From assembly GCF_026651855.1 (NCBI RefSeq), contig NZ_CP093281.1:62001-126000 (forward strand): DNA of 64,000 bases. The letters run 5' to 3'. The notes below the pieces were generated by a model that worked only from the letters and a program-made list of their open reading frames with translations, made no database searches and had not been told where the DNA came from. This DNA is from Pseudomonas silvicola. Its GTDB lineage: Bacteria; Pseudomonadota; Gammaproteobacteria; Pseudomonadales; Pseudomonadaceae. Below, piece by piece: positions 32,059 to 43,481 of the stretch. Each line of letters begins with the position of its first letter. Within the stretch, counting starts at the first letter, position 1. The position numbers and the translations under genes are program-made.

Positions 32059-32967
32059 ATGCTGAGTTTGCGTCAACGCGAACAACGGCAGGCATGGGTG
32101 CTGTTAGCACCCATGTTGCTGGTGATGTTGTTGCTCACCGCCTGGCCGCTGCTACGCACCATCTGGCTGAGTTTCACCGATGCCGCCTTAATTGGCAGCG
32201 GTGAAGCGCCAGCCTGGGTTGGCGTGGAGAACTATCTGTTCGCCATCACCGATCCCGATTTTCAATCTTCACTGTGGCGCACACTCTACTTCACCGTGGT
32301 CTCGGTAGCGTTTGAAGGGGTTATTGGCGTGCTGGTGGCGCTACTGCTTAATCAGAAATTTGCTGGTCGCAATATTCTTGCGCGTGCTGGTGATTCGCCG
32401 TGGGCACTGCCAACCATCGTCAACGCCATGATGTGGCGCCTCAATTTCAACCCGGATTACGGCAGCATTAACGCCTTGCTCACACAACTCGGTATTATCG
32501 ATGGCTATCGCAGTTGGTTGGGTTCGCCTGATTCGGCGCTCAATGCGGTGATGTTCGCCGACGTCTGGAAGAACTATCCGCTGGTGACGCTGTTGGTATT
32601 GGCTGCGCTGCAATCCATTCCTGACGATCTGTTTGAAGCGGCGCGTCTGGATGGCGCATCTGCCTGGCGACGCTTCCGTGCGATTACCTTCCCGGCGATT
32701 GTTGGCCCGCTGAGCGTGGCGCTGGTGTTGCGTACCATCGATGCCTTCAAGATTTTCGACATCATCTATGTGATGACACGCGGTGGCCCGGTTGATAGCA
32801 CCAAAACGTTAAGTTTCTACGTCTATCAGGAGTCGTTCAGCTACCTGCGAGCGGGCAGCGGCGCGGCTTACGCCATGCTGATGACCCTGCTGTGCGCCGT
32901 GCTGATCACACTTTACATGTTGTTATTGTGGCGTCAGCGCCGTAAAGGGAGCGCGTATGAAGGCTAA
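32059..32967 (+). CDS. Sugar ABC permease, MalF/UgpA type
   Basis: Intact 302-residue inner-membrane permease with six predicted helices (first: AWVLLAPMLLVMLLLTAWPL). The EAA coupling loop is EAARLDGASAWRRFRAITFP, contacting the MalK-type ATPase. C-terminal half contains KIFDIIYVMTRGGPVDSTKT, characteristic of the CUT1 family. A short gap (9 bp) separates it from the binding-protein gene; it overlaps the next permease by 11 bp. Confidence 0.93.
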   Translation: MLSLRQREQRQAWVLLAPMLLVMLLLTAWPLLRTIWLSFTDAALIGSGEAPAWVGVENYLFAITDPDFQSSLWRTLYFTVVSVAFEGVIGVLVALLLNQKFAGRNILARAGDSPWALPTIVNAMMWRLNFNPDYGSINALLTQLGIIDGYRSWLGSPDSALNAVMFADVWKNYPLVTLLVLAALQSIPDDLFEAARLDGASAWRRFRAITFPAIVGPLSVALVLRTIDAFKIFDIIYVMTRGGPVDSTKTLSFYVYQESFSYLRAGSGAAYAMLMTLLCAVLITLYMLLLWRQRRKGSAYEG

Positions 32968-33796
32968 ATTACGCAGCACGGCCAAATATGCCGCCGCGTT
33001 ATTGGTGGCAATTTCCGTACTTGCGCCGATGGGCTGGCTATTTCTGATGAGCGTCAGCGCCACCAGCGATCTCACGCGTGTTCCGCTGGAATGGTTACCG
33101 CGCCAGTGGGATTTCAGCCGCTACAGCCGTTTGATTTCACTGGAACCCGGCCAGCCCGGCACGCTGTTCCTGCATGCGCTAGGAAACAGCCTGTTGGTGG
33201 CTACTGGGGCGACCATTATCTGCCTGCTGCTGGCGATTCCGGCGGCGTTCAGCTTCTCGCGCTATCGTGGTCGCGATGGCTGGCTGTTTGCCTCACTCGC
33301 CATCTATATGGTGCCGCCGGTGGCGTTTGTGCTGCCGCTCTACTTCCTGCTGCAACAGTTTGATCTGTTGAACACGCGCCCCGGTTTGATCATCGTTTAC
33401 TGCTCGCTGATCCTGCCGTTCCTGACGTGGATGCTGAAGAACCAGTTCGATGCTTTACCACAGGATATTGAGCAAGCGGCGCGGCTGGATGGCTTGCGCG
33501 TCTGGCAGGTGCTGCTGCGCATTACCCTGCCACTGGCAAAACCAGTGCTGGGTGCAGCGGCGCTGTTTGGCTGGTTGCTGGCGTGGGATGAGTTTTTCTA
33601 TGCGCTATTGTTCACCAGCAACATCGCGGCACAAACCTTGCCAGTGACGATTGCGGGCTTTACCGCCGGGCGCGCCACCGATGATGGTTTGATCGCAGCG
33701 GTCGGCATTCTGGCATCCGTGCCACCGCTGTTTATTGCTATCTGGCTGCAGAAAACGCTGGTGAGCGGCCTGGCCAGTGGCGGGAGCAAAGGATGA
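32957..33796 (+). CDS. Sugar ABC permease, MalG/UgpE type
   Basis: Intact 279-residue second permease. AALLVAISVLAPMGWLFLMS is the first helix; the EAA loop reads EQAARLDGLRVWQVLLRITL; C-terminus IAAVGILASVPPLFIAIWLQ then LVSGLASGGSKG, the usual MalG-type ending in which the tail reaches into the ATPase. CUT1 family. Overlaps the PfkB kinase start by 4 bp. Confidence 0.93.
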   Translation: MKAKLRSTAKYAAALLVAISVLAPMGWLFLMSVSATSDLTRVPLEWLPRQWDFSRYSRLISLEPGQPGTLFLHALGNSLLVATGATIICLLLAIPAAFSFSRYRGRDGWLFASLAIYMVPPVAFVLPLYFLLQQFDLLNTRPGLIIVYCSLILPFLTWMLKNQFDALPQDIEQAARLDGLRVWQVLLRITLPLAKPVLGAAALFGWLLAWDEFFYALLFTSNIAAQTLPVTIAGFTAGRATDDGLIAAVGILASVPPLFIAIWLQKTLVSGLASGGSKG

Positions 33797-34741
33797 AGAT
33801 GAACATGGACACTACCGCCACGCTGTATGTGGTCGGCAATATTAACGTCGATTTGATTATGGGCACCTCGACCACTGGCCGCAGCGTGGCACCGAAGTGA
33901 TGATGAATCACAGCGAATTGCGTCCCGGCGGATCGGCGGGCGGAACTGTGCATTAGCACTGGAAGCAATGCAGGTGCGCCATCGTGCAGTGGCAAATCAG
34001 GGCGATGACGGCTTAAGCGCCTGGCTGGGCAGTTACTTTCCACACAGCGTCGCCTACTGGACGCTATCACTGTGAAACCTCACTCACCGTGGGTGTGACG
34101 CACTCCGATCACGAGCGATCCTTCCTCAGTAATCTTGGCCATATCGTGCGGCTCACCGCCGAAGATGTGCTGAATCAACTGCCGCTGCGTGCCAATGAAG
34201 GCGATATCGTGCTGCTGTGTGGCACCTTCCTGTGCCTGCATCTTTACAACGAATACCCGCTGTTACTGAGTGAGTTGCAGCAACGCGGATTTACCACCGC
34301 CGTGGATACCGGTTGGCCGCCGCAGGGTTGGACCGAAGAGGTTCGCCAGCAGATGGCGCCATGGTTGCCGCTGTGTGACTGGCTACTGCTCAATGAAGTC
34401 GAAACGCTGGGTCTGATGGACGCGGAGGATCTCAACGTGGCCGCCACCCAACTCGCACAACGACTCAGCGGACGTGGCGGTTGCGTGGTGAAATGCGGAG
34501 CGCAGGGCGGGTTGCTGGCAATCACATCAGCACATCACTCAGCCCGCGAAGCCCGTCACCGTGGTGGACACCATTGGTGCAGGCGACAGCTTTAATGCCG
34601 GTTTTCTCGCTGCTGCTGCATCAGCAGAATATCACCACCGCGCTGCAATGGGGCATCGCGGTGGCGTCACTGGCAATCAGTACCCAGCCACGTCGCTATC
34701 CCGACTGGCATCAACTGCAACTTTCCGCACAGGAGCGCTAA
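33793..34741 (+). CDS. PfkB-family carbohydrate kinase
   Basis: Ribokinase-type cytoplasmic kinase, about 317 residues. N-terminal YVVGNINVDLIMG and LRPGGSAGN (sugar-binding GG switch); middle VLLCGTFLCLHLYNEYPLLL and LLLNEVETLGLMDAEDLNVA; C-terminal VDTIGAGDSFNAGF has the anion hole and catalytic Asp. Frame breaks near 33870, 33938, 34053, 34528 and 34620. It should phosphorylate the imported sugar or its nucleoside relative; ROK-regulated CUT1 systems vary, so substrate is open. Confidence 0.85.
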
Positions 34742-34744
34742 ATC

Positions 34745-35819
34745 ATGGCCAGTGTTGAACTCGTAAGTGGCCAAGCGCTACGGCAAACAATCGGTTCTGC
34801 ATCCGCTCGACCTTACCATTCCCGACGGCAGTTTTACCGTACTGGTCGGTCCGTCCGGCTGTGGTAAATCCACCTTATTGCGTCTGCTGGCGGGGCTGGA
34901 GAGCCTGTCGGATGGCGCAATCATGATGGATAAGTAGCAATCAACGATCGCGATCCCGCCGATCGTGATATCGCTATGGTGTTTCAAAGCTATGCGCTTT
35001 ATCCGCATCTGACGGTGGCAGAGAACCTCGCGTTTCATATGCAGGTGAAGAAAGTGAAGCGCGAAGAGCAGCAGAGCAAAATCGAACGCATCGCCGGGAT
35101 TCTCGGCATTGATAAACTGCTCGGGCGCTATCCGCGTGCGTTATCCGGTGGGCAGCGCCAGCGTGTGGCGATGGGACGCGCGATGGTGCGCAATCCGCAG
35201 TTCTTGTTTGATGAGCCGTTGTCCAACCTCGATGCACAGCTGAGGATGGAGTTGCGTGCGGAGATCAAATCCCTGCATCAACGCTTCAAAACCACCATGG
35301 TGTATGTCACGCACGACCAGGTGGAAGCCATGACCCTGGCCGATCAGATTGTGGTAATGAAAGAAGGTCGCATTGTGCAGCAGGGTGCACCGCTGGCGAT
35401 TTATGACCGACCAGCGGACACGTTTGTGGCGCGTTTTCATCGGTTCGCCGCCGATGAACCTGTTACCCGCAAAGTTAATCACGCGCGAGGGCATTCCGGG
35501 TGTGCAGTGCCAGGATTTATGGCAACCGCTACCTCTGCGCTGGCAAGCGGCGGCACGTGAATGTGATGGAGCAAATAGACGGTGGGCGTGCGTCCTCATG
35601 ATTTGCTGAAGCCGAAACTCGCGCACGCTAAGGTGAAAGTGGTCGAAATCACCGGTGAATCCATCGTTATTGATCTCGAATGGCACGGCCATGCGGATGC
35701 ACATGCAGATCGCCGGGCGCCATGCTGCAGTGAGTGGTGATCAGATTCGTATTGGATTCAACGCCGAGAAGATTCATCTGTTTGATGCAGAAAGCGGATT
35801 ACGCCTGAGCGAAGGTTAA
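34745..35819 (+). CDS. Sugar ABC importer ATPase, MalK/UgpC type
   Basis: Energising subunit, about 360 residues. Walker [20 protein letters not shown]-loop [20 protein letters not shown], signature [20 protein letters not shown], Walker [21 protein letters not shown] and H-loop [20 protein letters not shown]. The regulatory OB-fold C-terminus ([24 protein letters not shown]) is present. Frame breaks near 34768, 34936, 35210, 35438, 35570 and 35695. Last gene of the importer operon; a single ATPase serves both permeases as a homodimer. Confidence 0.88.
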
Positions 35820-35832
35820 ATAATATAAAAAA

Positions 35833-35850
35833 GCCACCCAAATGGGTGGC
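35833..35850 (-). terminator. Rho-independent terminator
   Basis: GCCACCC, loop AAAT, GGGTGGC. On the minus strand the stem is followed by TTTTTTATATTA, a good U-tract, so it mainly ends the bamA-homologue transcript; it may also act on the importer operon 13 bp upstream. Confidence 0.75.
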
Positions 35851-36008
35851 GAAATATATTGATAGAAAATGCATAACAACGATGGTGGCAGGCACTCATT
35901 CCATAAGCACCGTACCCTGACTATTTTACGCAAACGGCTATTTTATTCTGTTCTCTCTGTTTAAAGATAACGTAAATCTTACTTCTTTCTTTAACAGAGA
36001 AATAACCG

Positions 36009-38440
36009 CTACCAGGTTTTACCGATATTAAACTGGAACTGCTCAGACTTATCGCCTTCATATTTTTTGATTGGCAACGCATAGGAGAACAACCAGCGGA
36101 CCAAGCGGCGATTGCCATTGTAATGCCAGACCGCTGGAAACACGGATTTGACTCGGATCACCATAATCCGGAATGCCTGCCGCGCGCGTTGCCGCGGTAT
36201 TTTCCCATTTGGTATCCCACACGGTACCGGCATCGACAAAGAACGAAGTACGCAGTGAATCCGCATAACGATCGCTGACAAACGGTGTTGGAACAATTAA
36301 TTCCGCGCTCGCTACTGCCATGGCGTTGCCGCCCACTGCGTCATCTGATTTAGATACTGCGCAATTACCGTAGCTGCTTTCACTGCCAGCACAGCTGTAA
36401 TAGGCCGCTTTCGGACCGATGGTATTGGATGAGAATCCGCGCACGGAGCTGGAGCCGCCGGCATAGAAGTTGTCATAGAACGGCACTTCTTTACCACCAA
36501 ATCCATCCGCATAGCCGGCTTTAGTCCGGCCCATCAGCACCCAACGATGGTCATTACTCAGCGGTAAGTAAGCGTTGGCACTCAGCGTACTTTTGTAATA
36601 GCTGTTGGTCGATCCCGGGATCGTCACTTTGGTGTTGAAACCCGCTGAAACGAGGTCGAGGGAAGAAACCACGATCTAATGAATTGTAGTTCCAGCCGAT
36701 GTTCCAGAAGAAGTCATTAGCGACAAACTTCTCATCGCTGGTGGCGTAATCGTCATCATCATCTTCATTAGTGGTGATGACTTTCGGATGGATGCCCTGC
36801 GATCCCAGATAGCGCCACATGGAGACCTGCGGTGCCATATTACTGACGCGATTGTAGGTGTAATCCAGCCCAGAACTCAGATTACTGTTTTCGCTGATCG
36901 GGAAGCTTAATGTACTGCTGGCACCAAAACTCTTCAGCGTGTATTCGAGACAGGTCATTATCTTCGGCGCTGTAATCGTTGTAGAACAGTTTACCGCCAA
37001 GATCACGCCATCACGGTGAAGTACGGATTGGTGGCGCAATCTCAACATAAAGTCATGATAACTGTTTTTGGTACCGCTAAAACTCGGTATTACCGGTACC
37101 CATCAGTTATCGGCTGACGCCGAAGCTGGTAACTGATGCCGCTGTCGGTGCCGTACACCCAAGACCCACGTTGAAAGTGCCGGTGTTACGCTCTTTCACC
37201 TTATACACCACATCGACCTGATCAGGGCTGCCGGGCACACGCTGGGTATCAACATCGACGCTTTCGAAATAGCCGGTACGATTGAGACGGGCCTTACCTT
37301 GATCAACCGCATCGCTGGCCCTAACCACGACCATCTGGCGCATTTCGCGACGTAACACCGAATCCTTCGAGGTGTCATTGCCGCTGAACTTCACCTGACG
37401 CACGTAGAAACGATGCCCTGCTTCAACATTCACATGCAGTTTAACGGTTTTGTCTGCATCGTTAATTTCAGGCTGAGAACTAACTTGCGGGAAAGACATA
37501 GCCGTAGCGACCGAGCAGCGCTTTGATCGCGCCTTCGTTCTCAGTAATTTTGGCACCGCTGTATAAAGCCCCTGGCGGTATATGGGCCAGTTTCTCAATT
37601 TCGGCGGAATGTCCCGCCATATCGCCGTTCAGGATAACATCGGAAATATGGTAAACATCGCCTTCATGAATATTGACTGTCAGATAAATACTTTTCTTAT
37701 CGGGTGTTAAACTCACTTGCGTTGAATCAATATTAAAACGTGCAAAACCGCGATCGAGATAATAGCTACGCAGTGTTTCTAAATCGCCGGACAGTTTTTG
37801 TTTCTGATATTTCTGATCGGCAATAAAATTCCACCACGGCACATCATCACGCAATTGGAAGTGCGAGATGAGTTCATCAGACGAGAAGGCGTGATTGCCG
37901 ACAATATTGATCTGCTGAATCTTCGCGGATACACCTTCGGTAAACACGAACTTCAGATCGACACGATTGCGTGGCAACGGCGCATTCCACAGCTTTGACG
38001 CTGGCAGTGTATTTACCCGCGCCTGTAGTAGAAATCTTCCGTCCTTTTTCGATGTCTGATAGCGTGGTGCGATCCAGCGCTTCACCGACTCGCACACCGG
38101 TAGCATCGAGATTTTGCTTCAGCTGATCTTCTTTGATCGCCTTGTTGCCGGAGAAGGAAATGCTGGCAATGGCCGGACGTTCTTTCACACGAATGAGCAG
38201 CGCGTCACCATCGCGCAGCACTGCACATCTTCGCTGAAGTTGCCAGTGGCAAATAGCGCACGAATGGTGTTGCGAATATCGTCATCCGAGACGCGATCGC
38301 CACGCGTACCGGCATGCTCAGCATTGCCGCACCCGTGCGACACGCTGCAAGCCGTCAAAGTGAATATCCTGGGGTGAAATCGTCTGCACTAAAGGCTGTG
38401 GTGGTTACTATGAAAAGTAACCTGGTTAACATCTTTTCAT
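36009..38440 (-). CDS. bamA: BamA/YaeT-family outer membrane assembly protein (Omp85)
   Basis: Outer-membrane insertase, about 805 residues when joined. Signal-like N-terminus ([16 protein letters not shown]), five POTRA domains ([78 protein letters not shown]), then the beta-barrel with the Omp85 motif [15 protein letters not shown] and a C-terminal strand ending [10 protein letters not shown]. Frame breaks about every 150-400 bp. MLTR at 38432 is an alternative start; MKKMLTR from 38440 needs one added base. It is not flanked by rseP, skp or lpxD as the housekeeping bamA is, so it is probably a second, diverged copy. Confidence 0.85.
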
Positions 38441-38628
38441 CTGGGTTATGAGCTCGTTTGGTTTTTTCCAGACCAATGATTTTGCCGCACCACAAAACGG
38501 GCTGAACACGCGGTTCGTTCCCCGTTAGTTGCGGCGATATGTTCCGGAAAAGACCACTGCGCCAAAGTTAAATTCAGCGCATCAACGATTTTCGCTTACC
38601 TTACAGTAAGCTGGAAAAGCCGCAGAAA

Positions 38629-40048
38629 TCACAGCATAGGATTACCTTCCGCCGTCACCGGCTGGAAAGTGCGACGGTTCAGACTGGTCAAAATCACCAG
38701 CGTCACCATCATTAACAGCTCCACGCCCAGGGTGCCGGAGATGGCCGCCAGGTGATTACCATGCACGTTAATCTGAGTGAAAACGCCTCCGAGCAGCATC
38801 GGACCCAAACCGAGTGCCGATTGCTGTACGGTGGATAACACCGCACTGCCCGCGCCCGCCTGATGATGCGGTACACCGCTCATGCCAATGCGATAGAAAG
38901 TGCTGACGATAAACGACTGGCCAAAGCCAATCAGGATGGTGGCGGCATCAGGGTAAAGACGCCAACATCAGGCCAGGCAAACTGGAAGGTGGGCAATCAG
39001 GGCGATCAGGCCGACCATCTGGATGCCGCAACCGGTCAGTAACGTGGTGCGTTTACCAAAGCGTTCCACCATGCGTGTTGAACGCATCGCGCCGATAAAG
39101 TAGGCAGCGCCCAGTGCGATAAACGCGTTTCCGACTGAAATGCAGTTAAGCCAATGCCTGACTGCAGCGCTCAGCGCTACCGCGAACATAAAGCCGCTCC
39201 AGCAGGAGAAGAACAGCACCGCCAGGGTCAACCCAAAGCGAACGCTTGGCAGACGCAGCAGCGAGGGTGGCAGCAACGGTGAACCGCCTTCTGCTTCCAG
39301 ACGCAGCGAACTTTGACGCAGACGGTGCAATAACACCGGGAACAGCACCAGCAGCAGAATGCACGGCCATGACCAGTGCAGCAGCGGACCGAGCGCCAGC
39401 GCCAGCATTAAACAGCCAATCGCGCCCGCTAACAGCAAGGTTCCGCTGACATCGACCGGCACGCGCTGATTGTTGTGCGTTTCAGGCACAAAGCGTTGCG
39501 CGGTGATCAGCACGAACAGGCAAATCGGCAAATTGATCAGGAACACACTGCGCCAGCCATATCCACCGATATCCGCTTTAATCAGGAATCCACCTAATAC
39601 CTGACCAATGATAAACGCAGTCCGCCAATGCCACCGTAAAGACCGATGGCGCGCGCATGCTCCCTGCCCTTCATGGTGACATGCATGGTGGCGAGGATTT
39701 GCGGCACGATGAAAGCTGCGCCGACACTCCTGCAGTGCGCGGGCAAACATCAACAGACCGACGCTGTTGGCGATGCCGCATAATAAAGATGCAATACCGA
39801 AGATCCATCACTCCCGCCAGGAATATCCGACGACGTCCGTAGTTATCCCCAGGCGTCCGCCCATCGCCAGGCAGATGGCGAAAGCAATGCCGTACACGGC
39901 GACAATCAGCGCCAGCTCAATCGATGTGGCGCGCAACGTATGCGCCATGGCATCCAGCGCCACATTGACAATGGAAAAATCGATCATGGGCAGCAGTTGC
40001 CCTGCCAGCAGGACCACCAGTCCCGCGCGTTGAAGGCGATGTTTGCAT
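38629..40048 (-). CDS. MFS efflux pump, EmrB/QacA DHA2 type
   Basis: Fourteen-helix drug exporter, about 470 residues. First helix LVVLLAGQLLPMIDFSIVNV with the DHA2 acidic residue; ALIVAVYGIAFAICLAMGGR; GGYGWRSVFLINLPICLFVL is the conserved RxxFLINxP segment; FGLTLAVLFFSCWSGFMFAV and HQAGAGSAVLSTVQQSALGL in the C-terminal half. Frame breaks near 40015, 39830, 39730, 39620, 39150 and 38960. AGGT lies 9 nt before ATG 40048. Divergent from an HTH regulator, the usual layout for a controlled efflux pump. Confidence 0.85.
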
Positions 40049-40163
40049 CGGTTTTAACCTGTTTTTAAGTGCAGTACGGCATAGCATCACCTAACTATTA
40101 AACGGGTACCAGTTCTTGTTTATCATGGTATAAATACTACCCGTCTCGTTTGGAGATCTGCTC

Positions 40164-41012
40164 ATGAGCACGGCTACTGCCCCCGTCACGGCTGAATACA
40201 ACAATCGAAAACTGCTGGGCACTTTTTTACGCACCCGCCGTGAAAGTCTCGATCCTAACCGTCTGGGCTTGCCGCATATGCGTCAGCGTCGCACCCCAGG
40301 TTTAAGACGTGAGGAAGTGGCGCAGTTAGCGGATGTGGCGTGACTGCATAATACGTGGCTGGAACAGGGTCGCGCATATCAAAGCCTCGCCGAAAACCCT
40401 GACGGCCATTGCCACGGCATTGCAGTGCAACGATGTCGAGACGCAGCATCTGTTTTCCCTTGCCGGACACTCGTTGCCATCGGTGCGGGTGGCCGCTGCC
40501 TGCTGCAAAATCGCAGCACATAATCAGCAGATGCTGGACGATCCAGTTACCGGCGATTACTCGAAACACCGCGTTTCGATATTCTTGGCTATAACGCCGC
40601 CTGGTGTGCATTGATGGGCGTGGATCTTGCGGAGATCGCCGTGGAGGACCGCAACTGCATCTGGCTGGCGTTTAATCATCCCGGCTGGCGCAAAGCGATT
40701 AATGATCTGGGAAGACGTGATGCCGCAGATGGTGGCGATGTTTCTTCGTGGACAGATGGGCGAACACCTGGCGATCCACACACTGGGAGAGTTTTCGCTC
40801 GTTTGCTGAATAGCTCGGATGAATTTGCCCAAACCTGGCAACGCTACGAACTGGGCAAGGTGGAAAATCGGCTGAAGCGTTTTTACCGCGAGGAAGTCGG
40901 TGAAATGACGCTGCGCCAGAATAACTGGTGGTCTGCTTCACGCAACGGCGACCGCCTGCTGGTGTATGTACCGGATGATGAGCAGAGTGCGGCGTCACTG
41001 GGCAGCGATTGA
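40164..41012 (+). CDS. XRE-type regulator with MmyB-like ligand-binding domain
   Basis: About 285 residues when joined. HTH: KLLGTFLRTRRESLDPNRLG, TPGLRREEVAQLADV, TWLEQGR and SPKTLTAIATALQCNDVETQ. The C-terminal MmyB-like PAS-type domain follows: FDILGYNAAWCALMGVDLAE, WLAFNHPGWRKAIN, ELGKVENRLKRFYREEVGEM and a short tail. Frame breaks near 40338, 40372, 40540, 40590, 40710, 40745 and 40785. GGAG lies 8 nt before ATG 40164. Shares a 115-bp region with the divergent EmrB-type pump, which it likely represses. Confidence 0.85.
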
Positions 41013-41131
41013 TGAAGTCGTAAAATTGACCACCTGCGCCGCAATGCTCGAGGTCTGGTGATGCAAACGGCTTGAGCGGGCTTCAGGCCGCTGCAGCCGC
41101 TTAACCTCATCACTACGCCTTGGATTCGACT

Positions 41132-42034
41132 TTACCAGCGCTTTTCCGCAAACCAGGCCACCAGCCATTCGGTCAGGGCACTGATCTTCGCCGACTGAAG
41201 TTGGCTGGAAGGTTTCATCAGCCAGACGCCATCTTCCCCAACCGCCTGCCAGTCAGATAGCACCGGCACCAGCGATCCTTCGGCCAGCTCCTTTTGCACC
41301 AGCCAGTTGGCCGCCAGCAATACGCCCATGCCTGCCTGCGCGGCCAGGCGCACCAGAGCATCCATTTCATCGCTTTCAAAACGCGTTTGCACCGGTACCG
41401 CGATTTGATGACCGTCTTTCTCCAGTCGCCATTCCGGCCAGCTGTGCATCGGGGTAAAGCCCAGACAATCATGTTGGCGGAGATCCTGAGGTTGGTTTAG
41501 CGCAGGATGACGTTCCAGATAATCTGGCGCCACGCACAGCATTCGGCTGGTATCCGCCAGCTTACGCGCTATCAGGCGGTTATCCGTGAGCACGCCGATG
41601 CGGATCGCCATATCAAAATTATCCCCCAGCAAATCGACGTAGCGGTCGCTGCAATTCAGTACGATACGAATATCAGGATAAGCCTGCAAAAAGCCCGGCA
41701 ACGCCTGCGCCACCCAACTGCGACCAAAAGAAGCTGGCACGGTTAAGCGAATAGTGCCCGCTGGACGCGCCGCCAGGGCCCGCGCTTCTTCTTCCGCTTC
41801 CCGCAATAGCTCATCGGCAAGTTCGATCTTCTGCCGATAGCGCTGCCCTTCTTCCGTGGGACGGATACGACGCGTGGTGCGCTCGATCAGGCGAATGCCC
41901 AGCCGTTTTTCTAACGCAGCGATGCGGCGCGAGACCACTGAAACATCGCGTCCAGCGCACGCGCGCCGGCACTGAAACTGCCTGCGCGCACCACCGCTAA
42001 AATGCTTCGCGTTGGCGAAATCGTCATCCTGCAT
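41132..42034 (-). CDS. LysR-family regulator, divergent from QOR gene
   Basis: HTH and linker (VSVVSRRIAALEKRLGIRLI, ERTTRRIRPTEEGQRY) and effector domain (GTIRLTVPASFGRSWVAQAL, DRYVDLLGDNFDMAIRIGVL, RFESDEMDALVRLAAQAGMG). Near the N-terminus the frame leaves and returns within about 70 bp; the corrected reading is SILAVVRAGSFSAGARALDR, the normal LysR first helices. Start MQDDDF at 42034 fits the family; a longer in-frame extension lacks similarity. About 300 residues. Probable regulator of the divergent oxidoreductase. Confidence 0.85.
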   Translation of the reverse strand: MQDDDFANAKHFSGGARRQFQCRRACAGRDVSVVSRRIAALEKRLGIRLIERTTRRIRPTEEGQRYRQKIELADELLREAEEEARALAARPAGTIRLTVPASFGRSWVAQALPGFLQAYPDIRIVLNCSDRYVDLLGDNFDMAIRIGVLTDNRLIARKLADTSRMLCVAPDYLERHPALNQPQDLRQHDCLGFTPMHSWPEWRLEKDGHQIAVPVQTRFESDEMDALVRLAAQAGMGVLLAANWLVQKELAEGSLVPVLSDWQAVGEDGVWLMKPSSQLQSAKISALTEWLVAWFAEKRW

Positions 42035-42128
42035 TATTGCTCCCGGTGCAACAGTCATTTGGTTTTGACATCGATTATAGCGCCTGTTTCGCGCCACACT
42101 GACTGTACTTTGAAAACAGGAGAATTTT

Positions 42129-43142
42129 ATGCGAGCTATCCAATTAACTGCGCCCAACATTGATGCCCTGAATATCACTGAACTGCCGCGCCCACAGCCG
42201 GGCCATGGCGAGGTATTGATTCCCGCCAGTATGCGGTAAGCCTCAACTATCTCGATTTGGCGCTGGCAAGCCGGTCAGTTTGGTGCCATCGCGCAGCCGA
42301 TCATTCCGGGGGCTGACAGTGCGGGTGAGATTGTTGAATTAGGGTCGGGGGTAAGCGGCTGGCAAATCGGCGAGCGCGTCGTGCCGGGTATGATGCAAAA
42401 CTGGCATGCAGGTTTGATTCGCGCTGAACATCATCATGCCTTGCGTGGCGTGACTGGCAATGGCGGGCTAGCGGAGTTTGCCGTTGTTCCGGCGACTTCT
42501 TTAGTGCGCATCCCTGATTATCTCAGTTGGCAGCAGGCCGCCACGCTGCCGATCGCTGCGACGACGGCCTGGAACGCCATCGTGCGCGGTAAGGTTCAGC
42601 ACTGGTAGCACCGTGCTGTTGCTTGGGACCGGTGGCGTAAGTCTGTTTGCGTTGCAATATGCTAAAGCGGCGGGCGCGCGGGTGATTATGCTCTCCTCTT
42701 CCGATGAAAAACTGGCGAAGGTGAAAGCACTGGGTGCCGATGAAGGGATTAACTATCGCAATCAACCGGACTGGGATAAACAGGTTGCTGGAACTGACGC
42801 ACGGTCGAGGGTGCGGACCTGGTGCTGGAATCCGTGGGTGCGGCGACTTTTGCTAAATCGATCAATGCGGCGGCCTATAACGGGACGATCTTTGTGATTG
42901 GGTTTGTAGGCGGTGCGGAGTTGACTGTGCCAGTACTGCCAATAATGCAGAAGATGTTGAATATTGTCGGGAATAATACGGGCTCAACGGCGGATCTGCG
43001 CTCGGCAGTGAGAGCGATGGAGACTGCAGGGATTGTGCCGGAGGTTGACCGGGTGTTCGGTTTTGCGGACACGCAGCAGGCTTATCGATACCTGCAATCT
43101 GCTGGGCATGTGGGGAAAGTGGTGATTGATTTAATCGTTTGA
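42129..43142 (+). CDS. Zinc-independent alcohol dehydrogenase/quinone oxidoreductase
   Basis: MDR-superfamily NAD(P)H oxidoreductase, about 338 residues. N-terminal [20 protein letters not shown]; substrate domain [36 protein letters not shown]; cofactor-binding [21 protein letters not shown]-terminal [14 protein letters not shown]. The structural zinc cysteines are absent. Frame breaks near 42235, 42265, 42608, 42795 and 42815. AGGAG precedes ATG 42129. Divergent LysR gene suggests induction by an electrophile or aromatic compound; substrate unknown. Confidence 0.85.
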
Positions 43143-43481
43143 ATGCTGGGTCGTTTAAGGGTGATAACAGGATCAATTTCCTTGTCGATGCTGACTTCGG
43201 CTTTTAGACGACCTTCCCCTTTTACACCTCAATCGTCACTATCACATGACCCGTCCTGGTCAAAGTTTCTGTAGTCTTCGACATGCGCTGTTTCACACTT
43301 CTTTCGATTCGGAGAATATGCCTAAAAGCTGAGGTTGAAACATCGATGGTATTGTTGCGGGATGAAACAGATGACGAGAGATATCTACTCTCTTAGAGTA
43401 AGTTAAGAACTTAACGAAAGAAGCATTAACCACTCATACAATGTTCTGGCTCATTTAGAAAAAATTTAAGGGAGTAATTTA
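43143..43481. other. Intergenic region upstream of the FMN reductase gene
   Basis: 339 bp without a supported gene. The only structure seen is the pair of palindromes at 43386-43415 close to the next gene. Confidence 0.55.
43386..43415. promoter_or_regulatory. Two adjacent palindromes upstream of FMN reductase gene
   Basis: TACTCT-CTT-AGAGTA (43386-43400) and GTTAAG-AA-CTTAAC (43402-43415), both with perfect 6-bp arms, 67 bp before the start codon. Possible operator; regulator unknown. Confidence 0.4.
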
